Below are positions 56,504 to 64,000 of a stretch of 64,000 nucleotides of DNA, piece after piece. A program made the position numbers and the translations under genes. The stretch covers positions 142,013,299 through 142,077,298 of the forward strand of contig NC_081406.1 of NCBI RefSeq assembly GCF_030272615.1. Reading direction: 5' to 3'. Source of the stretch: Cryptomeria japonica. Lineage: Eukaryota > Streptophyta > Pinopsida > Cupressales > Cupressaceae. The notes beneath the pieces are model-generated. The model did no database searches. It worked only from the letters and a program-made list of their open reading frames with translations, and was not told where the DNA came from. Numbering within the stretch: the first letter of the stretch is position 1; every line of letters begins with the position of its first letter.

Positions 56504-58022
56504 TGTAATGTCCCCATTTTAGCAGACTTGGATTTTGTGAGATTAGCCTATTATCCTGACCCTCGTAGGCTAATGTGTTGGATAGAGGGTCTTTTGAGGA
56601 TTGGTATCATCTCTAGTGTTCAGAGTGCTTCAGTTTGGTCTTCGTTTGGCATCATTCGGACATCATTTGCTCTACTTCCTATTTTTAGTAAGTCTTGGGA
56701 TGTTAGAGATGGGCCCCTGCTATTTTTAGTAAAGGGGGTATGGTCATATGCAGCTTCATCATGTCAGCTCCCAGTTCAGACGGCGTTAAAAAATGTTGAA
56801 TATTAATGGAGATATTAATGTTTATTTAGTTTAAATAAACATTAATGTTTTGAGCTTATATTATTAAGTTATAATATAATTTTATATTATAACTTAAGTA
56901 AGGGTCCAAGTATCATTAAAGGGGGCCATTTAATTAATTAATTGTGACTCTTTTACCAAGGTGAAATATTAAATGACAAAGTGAAAATATTATATCATTA
57001 AATGTCATTTAATATCATTAATTGATTTAATGCCTTATTGGAGAAAATCAAACCTTCATGGGAAATATATATAAGGCTTTTGAAAAGAAGAGAAGGGGGA
57101 TTGATTATGTGATTGGAGTTTTTGATTGAAGTTTCTCTGGAGCATTGAAGTGTAGAATACCAAGGGTTTCTGCAGGATTCAAGGCTTGTCGGCATTGGAG
57201 AGCGTGGCTTCTTCATTGTAACAGCATATAGAGGGTGTGCAATATCATCTGATTATGCTTGTGAGAGTTGGCTTCATTCAGAAGTCAATATTGAGCTGAT
57301 TGGAGGGTTTATTTCAGAGTTTGTTTGCAGATTGAAAGAGACTACAGTGCGCTACAGTGTCGTGAACAGTGCGCATGAACAGTGCGCTACAGTGCCGTGA
57401 ACAGTGCACTACAGTAGTTTGAGTTCTATAGAAGGGGATTTAGAAAGGTTGAACAGCTATATATATTTGACAAGGGATTTGCATATGAGGAGAATCAAAC
57501 CAATATATCAAGGCAGCCATTGAAATTCCAGGTTTTCTATCTATGGTCATTGTATTAGAAAATCATTACTTCATTGCATTGTTTTCTATTATGATTATAT
57601 CATGAAATACTTGGAGGTTGCATATGTTTAATGGAGATATAATTTGCATATGCCACATTCATGGTAACATTCAACATTGATCAGCCACTTAGCTTTCATG
57701 CCAATTGTTTGCTTAAATGCCTAATGGCTGTAGGTATACATTGGGATGCATGACAAGTGTTTGTCTTAATGTCAACTAACTGTACTAGTTAATTTCAGTC
57801 ATTACATATGTGTGGAAAGGTCTAAAACAGCTAGTATATCATTTCTATAACAACTTTGCATTGTTAGAAGCTTTCCATAACTTCATTTGCAGCCTACAAA
57901 CCCAAAGAAGACAAATAAAGAATTCACTACAGCGGCTTCAAACATTGTATGCCAAGTGTTTGACAATATTCCTTGGGGTTCAAATAAGCAAAACAGGGTC
58001 AGATTAGCCAAGGGATATTACA
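56504..58022 (+). mobile_element. Solo LTR (1,519 bp) with perfect TSD
   Basis: It starts TGTAATGTCCCC and ends AAGGGATATTACA. GAGAA is duplicated at 56499-56503 and 58023-58027. TATA box ATATATATAAGG lies at about 57064-57075. It carries the CTACAGTGCCGTGAACAGTG minisatellite (57345-57420). Its 3' half matches 60340-60853, the partial 5' LTR of another gypsy element, so the two are one family. Confidence 0.92.
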
Positions 58023-58027
58023 GAGAA

Positions 58028-58430
58028 GGCCGACTTCCTTCTTCAATTAGGTGTAGGTGTTGAACCAACTCAACACTTTAAAACTAATTCCTAAGCCTAC
58101 CTAAACAACTTGTAGAGGTAAAGGGAAGAGAGAATGCTGGAAGTAGAAGGAGGTGATGCACCAAGAAGAGGTTGTTCGTCTCCCCACCAAGATGACACAA
58201 GGAATTAACTGAAACACCCAGGAGATGCACAAAATTCAGTTGCATGAGTGACTCCAATGCATGTATGGAGGTTAGAATTCGCTAAGTGTCAAGAGGGGAG
58301 AAGGATTCCCACAAGTCACACTCAAAAAACAAGTTAACACAGCATATATGGAGAGAAAAGCCACAAGACATACACCTATAATGAAGGTAAGAAAACATAC
58401 ACAGCATACATAGGTTGAAAGAAGGCAAGA
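58028..58430 (-). mobile_element. 5' LTR of the gypsy relic, continued
   Basis: Sequence resumes after the second GAGAA. The outer end was not located; the hAT 5' region begins somewhere before 58543. No ORF of note. Confidence 0.35.
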
Positions 58431-58439
58431 ATGGTGGTT

Positions 58440-60013
58440 TTTCAATTAATTGTTTTTCTTTCTATTTTTTTTTAAGGTTTTAATTTATTTAGAATAAGAG
58501 ACATTATGCTGATTTTTTCTATTTATAATATATTGCAGCGTAATGTCTTAGCCTAGTGGAAGTGGTGCCTCAAAGGCAGCCCCGATTAGAAAGGATAAGG
58601 CTTGGAAACATGGCATCCCCTGTTCAAAAAAAGAAGTAACATGTATTCATTGCAAAACAAAATATAATGGGGGAGGTATTAACCGGCTGAAATATCATAT
58701 TGCACAAATAGAATGCCAACATGCAAAACCATGCAAAAGAGCACCCCTTGAGGCTATTCGTGAAGTGCAAGCTCAGTTAGAGGAATTTGAAGAGAGAAAA
58801 GAATTGAAAAGGAAACAAAAGGAAGAAATGGCAGCCATTGGTAGAGAGGTTTCTTCAAATCCTCGACCTCCATTCCCTGGATCTGGAAGTAGTAGTAGTG
58901 TGAGTGTGAGCATTGGGCCTCACATTCGTAAAAATATATCCACATTAGACTCACTTATTGTTCCACACATGAATCCGGGTGCCCAACCATTGCTTGAGAG
59001 CATGGGTTGGGATAAGGAGAAGCATGAAGCTACCAAAATGGCAGTTGGAGACTATTGGCTCTACAACAACATTCCATTTCATGCAGCGAAGTATTCATTA
59101 GTATTTTGATTTCTATGTCTTAATTTTTTTGCTTTTAAGAAATTGAGAATTTAAGAGTATGCCACATTCATTATTTTAATTTTTAAAGTTACAAGTAAAA
59201 CTTAATAGTTATTAGTTAATACTTATTCCGTTTATTTAATTTGTTTTAGGTCTCCATATTGGCAAATAATGGTAGATGCCATTACTGGTTGTGGCCAAGG
59301 GTTCAAAGCCCCTAATGATGAAGATATAAAAGGCCCTATCTTGAATCAAAAGGTGGCTGATGTTAAAGCCAAAATTGCCCAGCAGCATGAGATATGGAGG
59401 AAGAAGGGTTGCACCATCATGACTGATGGTTCGACCGACAGAAGAAGTAGAACACTATTGAATTTTCGTGTCTCCTTGTCAGGTAATTGTACTTTGTAGT
59501 ATGTAGTTTGTATTATGTCAAGTATATTTATCATTGATTTAGTGACTAAGTTTTTTAATTTTTATTTTACTAAATCTCTTTTTTTTCTTTCTTAGGTAGC
59601 ACAGTGTCCTTGAAGTCAATTGAGGCTTCAGCGAATAAAAAATGCTAAGGATCTTTGTGGGTTGTTGGAGGAAGTGTTCGAGGATGTGGGTGAGGAGAAT
59701 GTGGTGCAAATAGTGACTGATAATGTAGCAAATTATGTTGTTGTAGGTAAACATCTTATGGAGAGGCACCCCACCTTGTTTTGGACCCCTTGTGCTGCCC
59801 ATTGCATTGACCTCATATTGGAGGATCTTGGTAAAATTCCATGGATTAAAACATGTGTAGAGGCTGGAAGGATTATTTGTAAATACATATATAATCATGC
59901 CTGGGTCCTCAACCTTATGAGAAATTTCACAAATAAGAAAGAGTTGTCTCATCCAGGAATTACCCGATTTGCAACAAATTTTATCACGTTGCAATCCACT
60001 CATTTGAGGTGGT
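58440..60013 (+). mobile_element. hAT DNA transposon remnant, 3' truncated
   Basis: Contains the transposase pseudogene 58543-60013 with intron-like gaps. The terminal inverted repeats were not found. The right part is cut at about 60013 by a gypsy LTR, removing the C-terminal dimerisation (hATC) region. Confidence 0.7.
58543..60013 (+). pseudogene. hAT transposase (BED zinc finger + DUF659)
   Basis: Exon 1 (58543-59090) starts MS followed by a stop at codon 3. The BED-type finger reads KHGIPCSKKEVTCIHCKTKY ... RLKYHI. A basic helix (EFEERKELKRKQKEEM) and a DUF659 start (IPFHAA) follow. Intron 1 runs from GTATTC to TTTTAG (59091-59249). Exon 2 is 59250-59482 (YWQIMVDAI, GCTIMTDGSTDRRSRTLLNF). 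Intron 2 is 59483-59595. Exon 3 from 59596 (STVSLKSIEAS) has a frameshift near 59640 and then reads VVQIVTDNVANYVVVGKHLM, WTPCAAHCIDLILEDLGKIP and FTNKKELSHPGITRFATNF. The Asp residues of the MTDG and VTDN boxes are in place. It would cut and join DNA ends in the nucleus; this copy is dead. Confidence 0.85.
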
Positions 60014-60853
60014 GAAATATCCATTGAATTTGGCATTCAAGGGAATTCCACTCAGGGGTTCTAATTGTGCTTAATTTGCAAGAATTCTTCTAAGTTTCCA
60101 GTAGATTGAATGAGGTGTATGAGCAGATTTGAGAGAAGAATCCAAACATCATAATTGCACATCAATTGAAGCCATTGAAAACCATACATCTGCTGCAGCT
60201 TACCAGCTGTACTTCTTCCTCCAGCCGTACAACTAGGGCTTGGGTGATTTTGTGTTTGGAGGCATCTAAAATTCTCAATAAAATTAAGGGAGCATCGTTG
60301 GGTGACAAGACAACTGGGTGCCATAACCTTGATGGCAAGGGCTTTGCATTTGAGGAGAGTCAAACCAATATATCAAGGCAACCATTGAAATTCTAGGTTC
60401 TCTATCTATGGTCATTGTATTAGATAAATTATTACTTCATTGCATAGTTTGTTGTTATGATTATATCATGATGTACTTGGAGGTTGCATATGTTTAATGG
60501 AGATATAAGTTGCATGTTCCACATTTATTGTAATATTCATTATTGATCAGCAATTTAGCTTTCATGTCAACTGCTTGCTGAAATGACAGTTGATGTAGGT
60601 GTATGTTTTCAAGTAGAAAATCATATATGTGCATTGTAATTGATCATAAGGAGTCATTGAGGAATCTAGATGATAATTAATGTATTGAAGTGTTGATTCT
60701 CACGCATTGGAAGCATTCTGGAATCATTTTTCAAAGAATATATCAGACTTATAACACAGACCAGCAAGCTGCAAGGTTGCATATGAATTGTTTGACGGTA
60801 TTCCTCGAGCCATAAACTACAAGTATACAACAGATTAGGCAAGGGATATTACA
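60014..60853 (+). mobile_element. Partial 5' LTR of a gypsy element (U3 lost)
   Basis: From about 60340 it matches the solo LTR at 57470-58022 (CAAACCAATATATCAAGGCA, GGTCATTGTATTAGA). It ends AAGGGATATTACA at 60853. Its 5' part is missing at the junction with the hAT remnant. Confidence 0.75.
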
Positions 60854-60854
60854 G

Positions 60855-60865
60855 TGGTATCAGAG
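60855..60865 (+). promoter_or_regulatory. Primer binding site, initiator-Met tRNA type
   Basis: TGGTATCAGAG one base after the LTR end at 60853. This fixes the LTR boundary and the plus orientation. Confidence 0.9.
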
Positions 60866-60995
60866 TTTTGATCATACCATCCTGGAGGGATAAAGGCTTT
60901 GCATGCAGCCCCAAGAAGTTGGTCCTCACAGGTATTATACATGTAGAAGGGCATTACTACAGAGTGATCAAAATTTAGACATCCAACAGGATACC

Positions 60996-61116
60996 ATGGG
61001 TGATAGAAGGGAGAATAGTCCACCACGTGATCGGGCTAGAGAAGTGAGGGAAACCATGAGAGGATTACAGGATGGACAGTAGCGTATAGCACATACAATG
61101 CAACAACTCACCGCAG
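60996..61116 (+). pseudogene. Gypsy gag N-terminus, cut off
   Basis: ATG at 60996, MGDRRENSPPRDRAREVRET, then MRGLQDGQ-stop-RIAHTMQQLTA. It lies about 130 bp after the PBS. The single TAG replaces a likely CAG (Gln). The frame is broken at 61117 by giant LTR copy E. Confidence 0.6.
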
Positions 61117-64000
61117 TGTTGTGACGTTTTCACACATCGCCCCATTGCAAATGGGGACCCATGTTTTTTGCTCATTTTCGCTTTGCTTTTTTTAGGGTTT
61201 TGTTAGTTTGTTAGTTGTCTGGATTTAGGGTCAAGCCTTAGGGTTTTAATTACCGTCTTTTCAGGCCAGAATCCAGTCAGTTTTGAGAGCTTTTTGAGCT
61301 TCCTTTCGTAGGATGCAAATTTTGAATGAAATGAATTCGCCAGAATGGTCTATTTTTAATTGGAATTTTGAATGCAGAGCTTAAATTTGTCTAAGTGTTG
61401 AAGATGAAATGTGAATTTTTGTCCAATTGAATATTTTTGACCAAATTTTGACATTTTTTATTTTTGATCCTAGGCATCTCTAATGATTTGTTTTCGCCTT
61501 GTGAAGTGTTAAAATGTGTAAAATCATGTTATTTTGGCCTGTAGGAGCAAAATCGCTCCTATCCCTCAGTGAAGGATGGGAGCTCGTTCTCAAATATTTT
61601 ACTATTCCTGCAGGGTCAAGATGAATTACGAATTGGAAGTGATGGAGAAAGGCGAGATCTTTCCATTGAATATAAATTGAAGATTTTCATGCGCACAGAA
61701 ATGCCTCCAGGGGAAAAATCGCTCCTGTCCCTCAGTGAAGGACCGGAGCTACAAATCCAATTTTGCTTTGTCCTTGCAAGATTTTAACGTCTTGACGATG
61801 TGAAAAGGTCCAAAGAGGTGCATTTTATCAAATGAATATAACTTGAAGCGCTATCGGGGAGATCAACAGGATAACAAGTCCGGCTTGAGTAAGGTCCTGA
61901 TCCTGAAATTTGGCTAAGTCTGGAATGTCCTGATCCTGAATTTGACTAAGTCTGGAAACTGACAAACCTCCAAAAACTAGATTTTGCAATATAACTCCTG
62001 GAGGTCTGAAACCACTCTCAAACATCCTGAAAGTATATATGGAATATAACTTAAAGTATAAGAAAGAAGAAACATAGAAGGAAAATTGTCCTGATAGAGA
62101 GTGCGAAAAGTCAAATTTCGCTCGTGTCCTTCTCCAAGGGTCTAGAGCGAAAAGCGCTCCTGTCCCTCTCCAAGGGACCAAGGCGAATCGCTCGTGTCCC
62201 TCACCAAGGGACCAGAGCGAAAATGCTTAGTTGAGCCATTCCTGACCTTGTTTGGACGAATCGAGACATCAAAGGCATGGTGAAGGACGAAATGAGCATG
62301 ATAGAGCATCCAGACTTGATCAAAAGCAATGAAATGATGAAGTTTTTGCCTAGAGGGTCAAAATCGCTCCTGTCCCTCACTGAAGGACCAGAGCGAAATT
62401 CTTCACAAGGTACGATCTCGGCAAAGATCAAGCAAGTTTTATGTTTGAAGGCAAGAAAGAGGGCAAGTTGAACCTATTGAAGATAAATTGAAGATTACCA
62501 AACATCAACAAGCGACCCAAATGTCCTAGTTCGCTCCTGTCCCTCAGGAAGGGACCAGAGCGATTTTTGTTATAAATGATTTTCTTGCTAAGTTTCAATC
62601 GATCCCAAGGCATGAATGAATGGAAGGACGCATTACGAACCCGTTGAATATAAATTTGGAAGCTAGCAAAGTGAAATGAAGACCACAAGAGCAAGTTCGC
62701 TCCTGTCCCTCTCCAAGGGACCAGGGCGATATCACCACAAAAGGACATTCAATCGCAAGGATAAGTCAATCAAGTTCGAAGATCCCAAGGAAAATGGCAA
62801 ATTCAACGTAGAAATGAAGACCTTGGACGTAAAAAAATGCAAGAATTATGATCAAATTGATGGATCGCTCCTGTCCCCCAGTCAGGGACCAGGGCGATGA
62901 GGTACGTATCTTCTCACTTTTTTATTTTGGCGCTTAAAACACATTTTTTTAATTTATTTAAATGCTAACAAAATCGATATTTTATTAAAAATAGCATTTA
63001 AATATTGCGCTTAATGTTAATTAATTATTTTGCCTTGTAAAAATCGAATTTGTCAATTTAAATGATAAAGGCATTTAATTAATTATTTATTAATTAATAA
63101 AAATCAAGAGGAGCGCTTAGATAGGGAGGTCGGCCTTTATTATTTAATTAAAAATCGTTTAAAATTGCTTTATTTCACAAAAGTCGGCCTTAGGGTGAAT
63201 GATGAGAGGCGCTTATATAAGGGAGGTGAAAGATTTTTATTTTCACATTATCATTTTTATCATCTCAAGTGCGATTTAAGGAAGACAAAGGGAGAAGTGC
63301 GAAGTTGTGTTCAAGGAGGTGCGAATTTATATCCAAAGGAAGGCGTTAGTACTATCCAAGGAAGTGCGAACTTGTCCAAGGCATTGGAGATCACGTCAAG
63401 GACATATCAAAGATGGCGAAATTGCTAACTTGAAGAGGAGATCACGTCCAAGACTTGAAGGGTGGCGAAGTTGATAAGAGGAACGTTCTTTTGAAGATCA
63501 CATCAAGACTATCGAATTTCAAATTTTGCCTGGGCGAATTCCTTTATTTTGCATTTTAGAGTTAAGCTCTCAAAGAGGTATGGCGATATGGATCTCTTGT
63601 TTTAATTTCGAATTTTGATCGTCATTGCCTTAATTTTGAATTTTGAGATTTTGTTCTCCCTTAGCTCAGTCTTTTTTAGGAAATGATTAATAAAGGACTT
63701 ATCATTAGGTTTCCTAAAAATTTGCTCTCTAATTTATGTTATGTATTGAAAAATCATGTTACTAATTTTGAAATGTTGTGTAGGCATCAAATGGAGATCT
63801 CATCAAGGAAAATCAAGCTGGATCAAGGACGGTCTTCGCCAGGACGATCAAGCCAAGACATGGGCGACCTCTTTCAATCCAGTGTTCCAAGGCGAGGTAC
63901 ATCATCTTCCTGCACATCAAGGACACAAGGAGTTAGAACAAGGGCTCGTTGAAGAAGCAAAATAGTTCCAGATGAATTCATTAAAGCAAGCTTCTCAACA
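61117..64000 (+). mobile_element. Giant LTR, copy E, 5' part (runs off the window)
   Basis: It starts TGTTGTGACGTTTTCACACA with the two terminal hairpins of copies A-D. It inserted in the gag start; the left flank is CGCAG, whose right copy would be beyond 64000. It contains the 167-bp repeat array. By comparison with B the U3 ORF should start near or just after the window end. A GTAG/GCATCAAATGG junction at about 63783 resembles the spliced leader of B, but the frame after it stops at 63952. Confidence 0.75.
61554..62900. repeat. Dispersed tandem motif CGCTCCTGTCCCTC...GGGACCAGAGCG, period about 167 bp
   Basis: The motif occurs at 61554, 61720, 62119, 62155, 62189, 62365, 62532, 62698 and 62866. 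Spacings of 166, 167, 166 and 168 bp recur, with 34-36 bp spacing in the 62119-62189 cluster. Spacer sequences share TTGAATATAAATTGAAG-like words. Each motif can fold (GTCCCT/AGGGAC). Confidence 0.75.

Noticed and set aside
1-64000. CRISPR arrays, tRNA or rRNA genes, bacterial-type operons.
   Set aside because: None seen; regular repeats here are LTR minisatellites and tandem arrays.

Overview
The window is plant nuclear DNA from a large, repeat-choked genome, most likely a gymnosperm such as a conifer. That is an inference from very long introns, deeply nested and mutated LTR retrotransposons, many solo LTRs, and coding relics whose stops often look like C-to-T decay. Almost all of the 64 kb is transposable element. 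No rRNA, tRNA, CRISPR or bacterial-type operon was seen.

Only two short stretches look like host gene. A 74-bp exon at 40229-40302 and a 46-bp exon at 14054-14099, both on the minus strand, join in frame. They encode the GHTDGH...GDHCVG and QGSSVLDATAGGNLK parts of a plant metallo-beta-lactamase-fold (LACTB2-like) hydrolase. The intron between them is 26,129 bp and is filled by nested retroelements; the rest of the gene lies outside the window.

Layout: 1-4.8 kb is a decayed Ty3/gypsy pol (+), cut by a solo LTR (523-1781) and ending in a 3' LTR that holds a small hAT-like element (4808-5451). 6.9-10.2 kb is a Tat-lineage gag-pol relic (-) with its own solo LTR. 10.2-13.8 kb is an Ogre/Tat-like leader and gag start (+). 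16.8-23.6, 25.2-38.9 and 61.1-64.0 kb hold copies of one unusual family: LTRs of 6.6-7.1 kb that carry a reading frame of about 1,090 codons inside U3. One complete 7,079-bp copy (26255-33333, TSD CATAG) sits inside another copy in the opposite orientation (25211-38875, TSD AGTCT/AGTCC). A third copy is followed by a primer binding site, which shows that the unit is an LTR. 41.5-56.4 kb is a gag-protease-RNase H gypsy relic (-) that lacks RT. It is broken by a solo LTR (41825-44156, TSD AAGGC) and by a very young tandem element LTR-int-LTR-int-LTR (45364-55037, TSD GGTTT), whose only ORF is an unrecognised 879-aa protein. 56.5-58.0 kb is a solo LTR (TSD GAGAA). 58.5-60.0 kb is a BED/DUF659 hAT transposase pseudogene. 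60.0-61.1 kb is the 5' end of a gypsy element with a Met-type PBS, cut by the fourth giant-LTR copy.

The strongest candidates for new biology are the giant LTRs with an ORF in U3 (possibly related to plant-mobile-domain / plant-transposon proteins) and the pol-less tandem element, whose 879-aa protein contains an internal duplication. Both were read by eye; no database search was possible.
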